Shown here piece by piece: positions 51,489-61,920 of a stretch of 64,000 bases of DNA. The first letter of the stretch is position 1. Each line of letters opens with the position of its first letter. A program made the position numbers and the translations under genes. Source of the DNA: Desulfonatronum thiosulfatophilum (GTDB lineage Bacteria > Desulfobacterota > Desulfovibrionia > Desulfovibrionales > Desulfonatronaceae); contig NZ_FMXO01000010.1 of assembly GCF_900104215.1 (NCBI RefSeq), positions 108,064-172,063 of the forward strand, in the 5' to 3' direction. The notes below the pieces were generated by a model. It had not been told where the DNA came from and made no database searches. It was given only the letters and a program-made list of their open reading frames with translations.

Positions 51489-53282
51489 ATGTTTGGACGG
51501 TTTTTCATGATAGTTATGAGTGTGCTGTTTGTTCTGGTTGCGCTTTCAAGCAGTGTTTCCTTTGCACAGGATTCAGCAACGGAATACGACAAACCAGTTA
51601 TCGGGGTAATTCTTCCTTTTTCCTCAGCCTTTGAAGACATCGCTATTGAGCAGCAACGAGCCATCAATCTGGCTCTTTCAAAGTCGGATGTTCCTGTAGA
51701 GATTATCTTCAAGGATGGAGGAGCGGACAAGGAAAGCGCTGTGCAGGCATTTCATGAGCTTGCGGGGCTTGAGGATCGTCCCCTGGCGGTCATCAGCTGC
51801 TCCAGTTGGGCTTCTGACGCGATACATCCCCTTGCTGCCGAGAATGGGATATTTCATATCGCCATCGGCAGCGCAGCATTGAATCGCACCCATTCAGGAA
51901 ATACAGTCAGGTTCACTCTGGACGCGGAGGATGAGCAACAGCAGTTGGCTGAGTATCTGTCCTCCTTCGAGAAAATCGCAATAATGGCCATGGACAACGA
52001 CCTGGGCAACAGCTGGATTTCCCACATACGGCACAGTTTTCCTGATCAGGTTGCAGCGGCGCATGTGTATGATCCTCAAAAAATGGACATCCACGAAAAA
52101 CTTGCGGAAATACAGGCCATTGATCCGGACGTCCTGGTGCTGATCAGTGCGGGGGAGGCTGCCGGGATTGCCCGGCAGGCCCGAAAAATTGGAATAACCG
52201 CGCAATTCGTAGGCACGCGGCCCATTGAGCGTGCGGAACTTCTGGCTGAGCCGGAATACGCCAACGGTCTTGTCTATACATACCCTTCCTACAATACAAA
52301 GCATGAATTTTCTGGCATGTACCGGGGGAAATACGGAAGCGATCCCGGATTTTTCGGGGTCGAAGCTTTTGATGCAGTGACCACGCTTTTGCAGTTTCTG
52401 GACAAAGGATTTGTGCGGCCGGCTGATTTGTTTCAGAGCTACGCGGGGCGCAAATTTGTGGGTGCGCTGGGGGAGATTTATTTCAACAGCCATGGAGACG
52501 CCAGGTATCCATATCTGTTTAAGCAGATAGTGGACGGCCGGTTTCAGGTTGCCGAATTTCAATTTCCCATGCTTCTTGAAAAGACCGCGCAACAGCTTGA
52601 AGACATATTCCGGGAAATGGATCAGGACATTGCACTGACTGCCCGGAAGCTTTCCAAAACAGGACTTGCCGGAGAGCCTGCCGCTTTAATACTCCAGGAG
52701 CTTTACGCAAAAAATCTCCATGCCTACAACTGCGTTACCGTGGATGCTGAAGGGATAATCGTCAATGTGGCCCCGGCCGGGTACCTGGATGTCATTGGCG
52801 AGGACATCAGCCATCAGGAACAGATCGTCCGGCTGCATTCCACGCGCCAGCCGGTCCTCAGTCAAGCCGTGAAGATGGTTGAGGGATTTGTGGGTATTGA
52901 CCTGGAACACCCTGTATTCAGTCCTGAAAATCAGTTTATAGGATCAGTCAGCATTTTGGCCAAACCTGATTTTTTCGGAAGCATTATTTCCCAGAAGGTC
53001 TCCAATTTTCCCGTGGAAATGTTTGTGATCCAGAAGGATGGGGTCATGGTCTATGATATTAATGAACAGGAAATCGGCAAAAATGTTTTTCTTGATCCGT
53101 TATATCAAACATATCCTTCCCTGCTTGCGGTTGCTCGCAGGATAGCTGCCGAGCCGGATGGTCGGGGGCGATACCGTTTTCTGGACAAGAACATGCGTGA
53201 GGAGGTGGTCAAAAATATTCTCTGGACCACGGTGGGACTGCACGGAACCGAGTACCGACTGGCTCTGGCCTTTGAAGAGTAA
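51489..53282 (+). CDS. Periplasmic-binding-protein/Cache-domain fusion
   Basis: Exported protein of 597 residues with an N-terminal signal peptide or anchor (MIVMSVLFVLVALSSSVSFA). Residues about 35-350 form a branched-chain-amino-acid-type binding fold (PVIGVILPFSSAFEDIAIEQ, VLVLISAGEAAGIARQARKI, YANGLVYTYPSYNTKHEFSG). The C-terminal 230 residues resemble a Cache-type sensor domain (YNCVTVDAEGIIVNVAPAGY, VEMFVIQKDGVMVYDINEQE). No transmembrane signalling domain or ABC partner follows, so it may be a free periplasmic ligand-binding protein. AAGGA precedes the ATG. Confidence 0.78.
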   Translation: MFGRFFMIVMSVLFVLVALSSSVSFAQDSATEYDKPVIGVILPFSSAFEDIAIEQQRAINLALSKSDVPVEIIFKDGGADKESAVQAFHELAGLEDRPLAVISCSSWASDAIHPLAAENGIFHIAIGSAALNRTHSGNTVRFTLDAEDEQQQLAEYLSSFEKIAIMAMDNDLGNSWISHIRHSFPDQVAAAHVYDPQKMDIHEKLAEIQAIDPDVLVLISAGEAAGIARQARKIGITAQFVGTRPIERAELLAEPEYANGLVYTYPSYNTKHEFSGMYRGKYGSDPGFFGVEAFDAVTTLLQFLDKGFVRPADLFQSYAGRKFVGALGEIYFNSHGDARYPYLFKQIVDGRFQVAEFQFPMLLEKTAQQLEDIFREMDQDIALTARKLSKTGLAGEPAALILQELYAKNLHAYNCVTVDAEGIIVNVAPAGYLDVIGEDISHQEQIVRLHSTRQPVLSQAVKMVEGFVGIDLEHPVFSPENQFIGSVSILAKPDFFGSIISQKVSNFPVEMFVIQKDGVMVYDINEQEIGKNVFLDPLYQTYPSLLAVARRIAAEPDGRGRYRFLDKNMREEVVKNILWTTVGLHGTEYRLALAFEE

Positions 53283-53484
53283 GAATCAGAAGTGTCAGTT
53301 AGTGTTGGTGAGCATTAGGATTACCACGATGTTGAAAATACTCGCTGGCTGCGTTGCGGCTCCCGCACCGAATTGGGTTGTTATACCTTGTTGTTAAACG
53401 GTTGGCGTCCCAAGTCGGTGCGGGATTGTGGAATTCATTATCTTTCTGTTCTCGTCTCCAAAATCGCACAACCAGGAGCGGCCT

Positions 53485-53901
53485 ATGACCATCAATTCAG
53501 CCAGCGTAACCTTCGTCACCCCAAAACTCGAGGAGACCCGACGGTTCTACGAGCTGCATTTCGGCGCACGCCCGGTTTTCGACTGCGGCTGGTATGTCGT
53601 GCTTCGTCTTGCGGAATCCGGTTCCGGAGCGGAGGTCTGCCTCATGGAACCGCGTGAAGGCACGGCGCCCTTTTCCGGAGGCGCGGTCCTGAACCTTCAT
53701 GTTTCCGATGCCGATGGAATGTACGACCGGCTGGTGAACAAGGCCGGTCTGACCGTCCTGATCCCTCTTGAAGACCATCCATGGGGAGACAGAGGGTTCG
53801 GCTTGCAGGATCCTTCCGGCGTGACCGTCTATTGCTACCACCCCATTGCCCCTGCCCGGGAATTTCGTAAGTACTTCATCGAGGACGATCAGGATCAGTA
53901 A
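53485..53901 (+). CDS. VOC-superfamily (glyoxalase/bleomycin-resistance-type) protein
   Basis: Protein of 138 residues made of two beta-alpha-beta-beta-beta modules: FVTPKLEETRRFYELHFGAR to VCLMEPREG, then VLNLHVSDADGMYDRLVNKA to GFGLQDPSGVTVYCYHPI. The fold covers metal-dependent lyases, dioxygenases and resistance proteins; which one cannot be told. AGGAG precedes the ATG at 53485. It has no clear operon partner. Confidence 0.88.
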   Translation: MTINSASVTFVTPKLEETRRFYELHFGARPVFDCGWYVVLRLAESGSGAEVCLMEPREGTAPFSGGAVLNLHVSDADGMYDRLVNKAGLTVLIPLEDHPWGDRGFGLQDPSGVTVYCYHPIAPAREFRKYFIEDDQDQ

Positions 53902-54107
53902 AAACATCGGGAGCAGCGAGCCGAGCCGCGGCCTGCCCCCTTTTCGCGCAAGCTTGTCGGTGCAGCCGAACCAGCGACGAACTTTACGGCTCATGCGCGG
54001 GGTTCGGGTCAGCGAGGCCCGCGCTTCGGCATCATCCTTTGCCAGGAGAACGGTCATTCCCGCAAGGGTGCCAGGTGGTCGACGTTCATACGCGTTGGTC
54101 GTGATGA

Positions 54108-54479
54108 TTACCGCCAGCCCTGCGGGTCCGTACAAATGGGGTCGCGGCAGAGCAGGGCGCAGAAGCCCTGGTGATCGTCCATGCTGATAGAGTAATTGAT
54201 CTGGAATGGTCCGTAATTATCCTGGCATAGCCCGTTGATGCACGTATACGACTTGAACTGGCACCCGATGAGATGACCCTTTACGAGGTTTCCTGCCTCT
54301 ACCCTGGTGACGGCATATGGATGGACCGTGCATCGCTTCGAAAAATAGTCTGAGTTGTTATTGCAGAATAGGGTTCTGGCGGAGAGGCTGCCAGCCATGA
54401 GGAGCGTTGCGGCGATGGTCAGGATTACGGCCGTCCCTGCGCGGACAACAATTGTGCGAAGCGAGTTGGATGTTTGCAT
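54108..54479 (-). CDS. Secreted cysteine-rich protein of unknown function
   Basis: Protein of 123 residues with a clear signal peptide (TAVILTIAATLLMAGSLSA, cleavage near SARTLFC). The mature part of about 90 residues has 9 cysteines (including CTVHPYA, CQFKSYTCINGLC, CALLCRDPIC), suggesting disulfide bonds in the periplasm or outside. No known family is recognised. ATG 54479 has AAGGAG upstream; a longer start at 54503 would include that box in the coding sequence. Confidence 0.72.
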   Translation of the reverse strand: MQTSNSLRTIVVRAGTAVILTIAATLLMAGSLSARTLFCNNNSDYFSKRCTVHPYAVTRVEAGNLVKGHLIGCQFKSYTCINGLCQDNYGPFQINYSISMDDHQGFCALLCRDPICTDPQGWR

Positions 54480-54941
54480 TGGGATGTCTCCTTGTTTGTG
54501 CATTACGCGGGTTGTTTCGGTTTGATGCCGAAGCTGAATGCTTGATCAGATCGTTGTAGTCAACAGTGGTAACCAGGATGCAGGTGAACTCCTGGCTGTT
54601 GTTCTCACAAAAGCAATACCCACGCCAAGCAAAAATATGTTGAAATTATAAGCAGATCACGAAAATTACAAGATTGTATGCGGCTTCTGGGCCGCCAAAA
54701 GCCTTGGCGATGCGCCAACAATATTGGCGTTGTTCACGGCTTGGTAGAAACGACATTGCCGGAATTTATGGATGATGCTAAAATCATGGCGCGCAATTCC
54801 TACAAAAATGAATCGAATGTACCTACCAAATTGTTCCATTTTCTGTCTTCGTCATCTTTTACGGCAAATTAAATAAATAATTTCAACATGCTGCTTTCGT
54901 GGCATGAACCCTGCTTTGTTTCCTCCCAGGAGGAGATAATC
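54480..54941. other. 462-bp region without a recognisable gene
   Basis: A 64-codon plus frame (54678-54872) lacks a ribosome site and family resemblance. A small palindrome CGCCAA/TTGGCG lies at 54713-54729. The base composition is more AT-rich than the flanking genes. Together with the broken modB downstream it looks like eroded sequence. Confidence 0.5.
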
Positions 54942-55214
54942 ATGGAGGTCATTTTGTTGATTGGCGCGGCCTTGGTGGTGATCGTGGCTTGCGAGAGCGG
55001 GCTGGGGTGGTGCACCGCGGTGCATGCTGAAGGAACCGTTGCTGAGGAGAGCTGTCGACCAATACGTATCTCGTCATGGCAGGCACTGGTCATGATCGGG
55101 CCGTTGTTCCTGGCGGGAAGCGGTTTGCCCTTGCTTTTCGTCTATCCCGTGCAGGCTGTTATTTGCCTAGGAATTGCCGCTTTGTTGCTGGGGCTGCGGA
55201 AAATCTGCCGTTGA
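54942..55214 (+). CDS. Small two-helix membrane protein, unknown
   Basis: Protein of 90 residues with three hydrophobic stretches: VILLIGAALVVIVACESGLG, then LVMIGPLFLAGSGLPLLFVY and VQAVICLGIAALLLGL. AGGAGGAG precedes the ATG at 54942. It directly abuts, by one shared base, the start of a broken modB permease gene, so it may have belonged to a molybdate-transport operon. No family is recognised. Confidence 0.6.
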   Translation: MEVILLIGAALVVIVACESGLGWCTAVHAEGTVAEESCRPIRISSWQALVMIGPLFLAGSGLPLLFVYPVQAVICLGIAALLLGLRKICR

Positions 55215-55640
55215 TGACCAGGAACCTCAAAATGGACATTTCGTTCTGGTATCCCCTGCAACTCACCCTGCGGGTGGCTTCCCTGGCTACGCTCTTCGCT
55301 CTGGTGTTCGAGGTGCTGCTGGCCTGTGTCATTCACCGGTTCCGATTTCCGGGCCGGGACGTACTGGATGCCGTGCTTACCTAGCCCATGGTCCTGCCCC
55401 CCAAGGTGTTGGGCTACTATCTGATCGTGTTGATGGGTGCATGGGGTGATCAGCCATTTGCTGGAGTCGACCTTAGGCATCACCCTGATGTTCACTTGGC
55501 AGGGGGCGGTGATTTCCGCGGCTGTGGTGGCTTTCCGTGGTCTTCAAGTCGGCCCGGGCCGGCCTGGAAGGGGTGGGCAAAAGTACGAGAATGCAGCCCG
55601 CACCCTGGGCTGTGGAGAATGTTGCAACATCTTGCGCCAA
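55214..55640 (+). pseudogene. Broken molybdate ABC transporter permease (modB remnant)
   Basis: From 55232 the frame reads MDISFWYPLQLTLRVASLAT and onward like ModB. A TAG at about 55382 interrupts it just before MVLPPKVLGYYLIVLMG, the conserved ModB segment. A frameshift near 55440 moves the match to ESTLGITLMFTWQGAVISAA. A short piece (SVVFKSARAGLEGVG) and KYENAARTLG need further shifts. The sequence then ends abruptly before the usual second half of the EAA loop. At least one stop and two or more frameshifts plus truncation mean it cannot be functional. Confidence 0.85.
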
Positions 55641-55679
55641 ACATACATTCTTTTCATAAATCGAAATTGAAGGTTTCAA

Positions 55680-57169
<1,490 letters not shown>

Positions 57170-57199
57170 TCAGCATTTTGTGATTGAGCCGTCAGTGTA

Positions 57200-57223
57200 T
57201 GCGCCAGGCAGTTGCCTGGCGCA
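57200..57223 (-). terminator. Perfect 11-bp hairpin downstream of dacA
   Basis: TGCGCCAGGCA (57200-57210) and TGCCTGGCGCA (57213-57223) with a 2-base gap. It lies 19 bp after the dacA stop and upstream of glnB. There is no T tract, so termination is uncertain. Confidence 0.5.
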
Positions 57224-57241
57224 GGTGTTTTCGGTGTGCGC

Positions 57242-58411
57242 TCAGTGGAACATGCGCAACACTCTATCGGTCAGATGTCGAAAGATGTTGCCTTCATCAA
57301 TGGTGCGCATCGCGACGAGCGGGTGAGTGGCGACGGGTTCATCGCCGAGGAAAAGCTGCAGTTCTCCCACCGTGTCGCCAATATTGACCGGAGCTTGAAT
57401 ATGTTCCGATACAACCATTTCAAGGCGAAGGTTATCCTGGCTGCCCCTGGGGATGGATGCGAAGAAGTCCGTGGCGACGCCTACGGGCAATCGCGTTTCT
57501 GAACCAAACCAGATCCGGGGGTCAACAATCGTCTGGCCGGAACTTCGGACAAGTACGGTTTCAAACTGGCGGAACCCCCAGTTCAGGAGAGCCTGGGATT
57601 GATCGGCACGGGCCAGGCCGCCCTGGCGGGTGTTGGGTGCGTCAATGCCCATAACCACGGCGACAAGGCGCATGTCGTCGCGCTTGGCGGAAGTCACCAG
57701 ATTGTATCCGGCGGCCGATGTCCACCCGGTTTTGACGCCGTCCACCGATGGGTCACGTCCAAGAAGGAGATTGCGATTGTATTGCCTGATATTGTTGAAG
57801 GTGAATTCACGCTCGGAGTAGAAGCTGTAATATTCTGGAAAGTTAATGATCAGTTTCCTGGCCAGGGTGACGATGTCCCTGGCTGTTGTGTATTGCTCCT
57901 GTGTACTGGGCAGGCCGTGGCTGTTCTGGAACTGGGTGTTGGTCAGACCCAACTCCAGCGCCTGCGCGTTCATCAGGTCGACAAAAGCCGCTTCGGTTCC
58001 GGCAATTCGTTCGGCCAGGGCAACGCACGCATCGTTGCCGGACTGGACGATCATGCCCCGGATCAGATCTTCCACTGTAACCAAACTGCCCACGTCGATG
58101 TACATCCGGGAAGCTCCGGTCATTCCCGTGCGCCAAGCCTGCTCGCTGACGTGGACGAGTTCATCCATGGCCAGATTCCCGTTTTGCAATTGGCGGAAGA
58201 CGAGATAAGCAGTCATGATTTTTGTCAAACTGGCCGGTTCGACCCGTTCATCGGCGTCTTTACCAGCCAAGGTCGCGCCGCTGTCGGCGTCCATCAGAAA
58301 AAAGTTGCGGGCGGTGAGACCGGAAGGCGGATCGACCAGCAGGCGAGCCTGGGCCGATGCCGCAAACAAAAGAAACAGCAGAAAGAAAATCAATGTTCGT
58401 TGTAATCGCAT
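57242..58411 (-). CDS. dacA: D-alanyl-D-alanine carboxypeptidase (PBP5 type)
   Basis: Periplasmic DD-carboxypeptidase (389 residues) trimming peptidoglycan pentapeptides. Signal peptide LIFFLLFLLFAASAQA, then the three penicillin-binding motifs: S61-L-T-K64, SGN (VQSGNDACVALAE) and KTG (VDGVKTGWTSAAGYN). The PBP5-type C-terminal beta domain (FETVLVRSSGQTIVDPRIWF, GELQLFLGDEP) is present and ends with a short amphipathic LTDRVLRMF, a possible membrane anchor. It is monocistronic. Confidence 0.95.
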   Translation of the reverse strand: MRLQRTLIFFLLFLLFAASAQARLLVDPPSGLTARNFFLMDADSGATLAGKDADERVEPASLTKIMTAYLVFRQLQNGNLAMDELVHVSEQAWRTGMTGASRMYIDVGSLVTVEDLIRGMIVQSGNDACVALAERIAGTEAAFVDLMNAQALELGLTNTQFQNSHGLPSTQEQYTTARDIVTLARKLIINFPEYYSFYSEREFTFNNIRQYNRNLLLGRDPSVDGVKTGWTSAAGYNLVTSAKRDDMRLVAVVMGIDAPNTRQGGLARADQSQALLNWGFRQFETVLVRSSGQTIVDPRIWFGSETRLPVGVATDFFASIPRGSQDNLRLEMVVSEHIQAPVNIGDTVGELQLFLGDEPVATHPLVAMRTIDEGNIFRHLTDRVLRMFH

Positions 58412-58593
58412 ACCCTTAGCCTTGAATAAAAAGAGATGATTATTGAGGGACCTTGAAGACGATGAATTCGGGATTGTCCGGCGGGCTGCGCCGTCCCGAA
58501 TCCCCAGAATACGGCAGCTCGCGCGTCAAAGCAACACATGGCGAAAGCTGGCGACACACGGCAGCACTTGTGCAAATGCCGTTCGTGGTGGCG

Positions 58594-58646
58594 CTTGAAA
58601 ATGATTTTCGAAATTCCTTGACATTGATATTTGTTATCAGTACTTA
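58594..58646 (+). promoter_or_regulatory. feo promoter with two Fur-like boxes
   Basis: TTGACA (58618-58623) and TACTTA (58641-58646) are spaced by 17 bases. The spacer holds the near-palindrome TGATATTTGTTATCA (58625-58639), and just upstream is TTGAAAATGATTTTCGAA (58595-58612). Both resemble Fur boxes, so iron repression is likely. This is the only structure found in the 313-bp gap between dacA and feoA. Confidence 0.55.
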
Positions 58647-58724
58647 CCTTCTTCCCGGTTTCATCCATGTGATCATGGAGTTCAGTCTATTGAGCTGCAA
58701 AAATAATTAGCTGGAGGGGGCGTG

Positions 58725-59039
58725 ATGTTTCAGAGATTTCGTAAACAGAAGCGCAAATTTGGTGCGGGTTGTTCGGATTGCTCGTCCGAAACGCAAGGCG
58801 TCAGGGGAAGCGATCAAATCCTGACGCAGGTTGGCAATGGATGCCGCTGCCGAATTCGTCGACATCGAGCTGTTGGGGCCATCCGCCAGCGGCTGCTTGA
58901 TCTCGGTTTTGTACCCAATGCGGAAGTTGAAATGATCCGGTGCGCCACTCTGGGTGATCCACTGGAAATGCGCGTGGGCGACTACTACGTCACATTGCGC
59001 AAGCGCGAAGCGGATCTGATCGACGTAAAAACCGCTTAA
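58725..59039 (+). CDS. feoA: FeoA-domain protein with N-terminal extension
   Basis: Cytoplasmic SH3-like partner of FeoB (104 residues). The FeoA core starts at about residue 35 (GNGCRCRIRRHRAVGAIRQRLLDLGFVPNAEVEMIR, then DPLEMRVGDYYVTLRKREADLIDV). The first 35 residues are an extra basic stretch with a CSDC motif, not usual for FeoA. GGAGGGGG precedes a GTG at 58722 and the ATG at 58725; the ATG is chosen. feoB follows after about 117 bp. Confidence 0.9.
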   Translation: MFQRFRKQKRKFGAGCSDCSSETQGVRGSDQILTQVGNGCRCRIRRHRAVGAIRQRLLDLGFVPNAEVEMIRCATLGDPLEMRVGDYYVTLRKREADLIDVKTA

Positions 59040-59156
59040 TAATGTTTATAGGCGCGAGCCGACTTCCGGTGCGGAAACGTACGCTTTTCTTTTGATGTTG
59101 AAAATCATTTGCTTTCTGTTGTTAACTTGCCGGCATCTGTGAAAGTTGAAGGATCT

Positions 59157-61694
59157 ATGTCCGATATCAAGAAGAACATCATTACCGGGTTGGCCGGCCA
59201 GCAAAATGCGGGCAAATCGACCATCTTCAACATGCTTACCGGGGCGAACCAGCATATTGCCAACTACCCCGGCGTGACCGTGGATAAAAAGGTCGGCAGT
59301 TATCGCGACGAGTTGGGGAAGGTGGAAGTGGTCGACCTTCCGGGAACCTATAGCCTGACCTCCTTTTCCCTGGAAGAGCGGGTGGCTCGGGACTTTTTGC
59401 TCCGGGAAAAACCGGGTGCGATCATCAACGTCATCGATGCTTCCAGCCTACGGCGCGGCCTGTACTTCACCTTTCAGATTCTGGAAATGTCCTTTCCCGT
59501 GGTCATGGCCCTGAACATGGTGGACGTGGCCGAGTCCAACGGCCGGCGGGTGAACCACGAGAAGTTGGCCCAATTGCTGGGGATCGAGGTCGTCCCGACA
59601 GTGGGGCGCAAGGGGAAGGGCAAGACCGAACTGCGTCAGGCCGTGCGCCGAACGGCTCAGGAACGGCGAAACAGCGACGAAGAGTCGTGGGATCGCCACG
59701 CTCTGAGGATCAACTACGAAGAACTTGAGGGAGATATCGTCGAGATCCATGAGCGGCTCATGGAATCGAAAAGTATGGGCAAGGTCGTTCCGTTGCGATG
59801 GATGGCCGTCAAGCTTCTGGAGGGCGACGCCGAGGCCCAGAAGATTCTTCGGATGCATCATCAAGACGCCGAGGAGATCCTGGACGCCGTTTCCTTGGCT
59901 TCCAGCTCTTTTCAGCAACGAATGGACATTACCACCGGCGACTACATTGTCACTTGCCGGGACCGGCTGGCCGCCTCCATCGTCGAACAGTGCGTGGAGA
60001 CGACCAGGGAAGAGACGGTCCGTCTTTCCGAAAAGATCGACCGGGTGCTGTTGAACCGGGCCTTTGCTCCGGTATTCCTGGTCTTCACTGTCTACCTGAT
60101 TTATGAACTATCCATTGTCCAGGGGTACAAGCTAACGTTCCTGACCTGGCCGGCCCTGGCCTGGGTCCGGACCGTGGTGGCCGGACTGCTGCCCGATCCC
60201 GGTCTGCTTCAGGACACCCTGATTCGATCCATGTCCCTGTGGATGGTGGACAGCGTGAATACCCTGCTGAACTACGTGCCCATCTTCCTGATCCTCTTTG
60301 CCCTGATCGCGATTCTGGAGGATTCAGGCTACATGGCCCGGATCGCTTTTATCCTGGACCGGGTTTTTCAGAGTTTCGGGCTGCACGGCCAGTCCACGCT
60401 GCCCTTCATTCTCGGCGGGGTTTTCACCGGCGGTTGCGCCGTACCCGGGATCATGGCCACCAAGGGCATTCCGGACGAGCGCTCGCGCCTGGCCACGATC
60501 CTGACCGTGCCGTACATGAACTGTTTGGCAAAGATACCGCTCTATACGCTGCTGGTGAGCATCTATTTCGCGGCCTACAAGTCCTATCTGATGCTTTTTA
60601 TCTCCACGATTACGATTATCATGGCCATGATCATCGCCAAGCTGCTCACTTCAACCATCCTGCGCAGCCGGGAGACGGCTCCCTTCGTCATGGAGATGCC
60701 CAACTACCACCTGCCGACACTCTTCGGGGTGCTGCGGCGGGCCTTTGACCGGACCTGGGTCTATATCAAGAAGGTGGGAACCATTGTCGTGGCAGTGGCC
60801 ATTGTGGTTTACGTTTTGTTGCAGTTCCCCGGCCTGCCGGACGAGCGCATGGCCTACTTCGAGGCCCGGATGGACGATGCCATTGCCGAGTTCCGCGCGG
60901 ACATCCAGGACACGGTTTATGCCGATCTGCTGGCGAATGACGATGCCGTGCTCAGGCTCTTGAACATCGCCAATGCCTACCGCGAGGCCAAGCTGGCCGC
61001 CACGACCCAGGAGGCGTCCACAGCCGTGGACGTCCGCTATGAGGCCATGCACCCGGAATTGTTTGACCTGCTCCGTCCCCGTGATCCCGAAGCACGTTCG
61101 GCAAACCGCTCGTTACGCAATCTCACCACGGAACGTTCGTCCCTGCGGACTGCCATCCGCGAGGAAACCATCGTCTACAGCTATTTCGGCACACTGGGCC
61201 GGGCTTTGGAACCGGTGACCAGGTATGCGGGCTTTGACTGGAAGGTCAACGTGGCCTTGATCAGTTCCTTTGCCGCCCGGGAGTCCAGCGTCGCCACTCT
61301 CGGCGTGCTGTTCCAGGAGGGCGCCGACGAGAGCATGAGCCTGGAAGAGCGCATGGGGCAGGCTGGGGCGGCCTCGGGATTTACTTCCTTGCATGCCTTT
61401 GCATTGATCCTCTTTTTCGCTCTGTACCCGCCCTGTCTGGCCACCACGATCATGGTCAAGGTCCAGACGGGTTCCTACAAATGGATGCTCTTTTCCATCA
61501 TCTTTCCCACGGTGTTCGGACTGGTCGTGGCCAGCAGCGTCTTCACCGTCAGTTCCATGCTCGGCTTGAGCGGAATCCAGGCCATGGTCGGATTCTACAT
61601 CCTGGCCCTGGCAACGGCCATCATCCTGTCCTTCCTGCCTGATCCGGCCTGGAAAGCATCCGGACCGGCCATTAGTCGCACCAAGGAGGCATAA
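59157..61694 (+). CDS. feoB: Ferrous iron transporter FeoB
   Basis: Fe2+ transporter of 845 residues. The N-terminal G domain has G1 GQQNAGKST, G2 NYPGVTVDKK, G3 DLPGTYSL and G4 NMVD. Two Gate motifs with the conserved Cys follow (FILGGVFTGGCAVPGIMATK; ALYPPCLATTIM). A long soluble insertion at about residues 575-690 (PDERMAYFEARMDDAIAEFR ... TTERSSLRTAIREETI) between membrane segments lengthens it over the usual 770. ATG 59157 follows AAGGA; upstream frame to 59109 is less likely. It is preceded by feoA and followed 2 bp later by a Cys-rich peptide gene. Confidence 0.95.
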   Translation: MSDIKKNIITGLAGQQNAGKSTIFNMLTGANQHIANYPGVTVDKKVGSYRDELGKVEVVDLPGTYSLTSFSLEERVARDFLLREKPGAIINVIDASSLRRGLYFTFQILEMSFPVVMALNMVDVAESNGRRVNHEKLAQLLGIEVVPTVGRKGKGKTELRQAVRRTAQERRNSDEESWDRHALRINYEELEGDIVEIHERLMESKSMGKVVPLRWMAVKLLEGDAEAQKILRMHHQDAEEILDAVSLASSSFQQRMDITTGDYIVTCRDRLAASIVEQCVETTREETVRLSEKIDRVLLNRAFAPVFLVFTVYLIYELSIVQGYKLTFLTWPALAWVRTVVAGLLPDPGLLQDTLIRSMSLWMVDSVNTLLNYVPIFLILFALIAILEDSGYMARIAFILDRVFQSFGLHGQSTLPFILGGVFTGGCAVPGIMATKGIPDERSRLATILTVPYMNCLAKIPLYTLLVSIYFAAYKSYLMLFISTITIIMAMIIAKLLTSTILRSRETAPFVMEMPNYHLPTLFGVLRRAFDRTWVYIKKVGTIVVAVAIVVYVLLQFPGLPDERMAYFEARMDDAIAEFRADIQDTVYADLLANDDAVLRLLNIANAYREAKLAATTQEASTAVDVRYEAMHPELFDLLRPRDPEARSANRSLRNLTTERSSLRTAIREETIVYSYFGTLGRALEPVTRYAGFDWKVNVALISSFAARESSVATLGVLFQEGADESMSLEERMGQAGAASGFTSLHAFALILFFALYPPCLATTIMVKVQTGSYKWMLFSIIFPTVFGLVVASSVFTVSSMLGLSGIQAMVGFYILALATAIILSFLPDPAWKASGPAISRTKEA

Positions 61695-61696
61695 CC

Positions 61697-61870
61697 ATGC
61701 TATGGGAATACCTGATTCTCGGAATTTTGCTGGCCTGGGCCGTGTTTTACATTTGGAAGAGCTTTTTCAAGAAAAAGGGCTGCTCCTGCGATTCCTGCCC
61801 CTCGGCCGCGAAGATACCGGGAATGGATGGGATCGGCGACTTGCGGAAGGACGAGAAAAAGCAGTTATGA
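61697..61870 (+). CDS. FeoB-associated Cys-rich membrane protein
   Basis: Peptide of 57 residues: one membrane helix (WEYLILGILLAWAVFYIWKS) followed by a basic stretch and CSCDSCPS. Small proteins of this type commonly follow feoB and are thought to help iron transport or assembly, in place of FeoC. The AAGGAGG box lies inside the end of feoB, and only 2 bp separate the two genes, so translation is coupled. The charged C-terminus (LRKDEKKQL) is cytoplasmic by the positive-inside pattern. Confidence 0.85.
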   Translation: MLWEYLILGILLAWAVFYIWKSFFKKKGCSCDSCPSAAKIPGMDGIGDLRKDEKKQL

Positions 61871-61920
61871 ACTGTTCAGCACAGCAACAATTGTTTGGCT
61901 GATTCATGCAGCGAAACTTG

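Noticed and set aside
53902..54107. Possible gene or REP unit downstream of the VOC gene (GTCATTCCCGCAAGGGTGCC near 54055)
   Set aside because: The unit lacks the inverted second arm, and the minus frame there runs on as an antisense shadow of the VOC gene.
54678..54872. 64-codon plus frame upstream of the small membrane protein
   Set aside because: No ribosome site, no domain, and in AT-rich eroded sequence.
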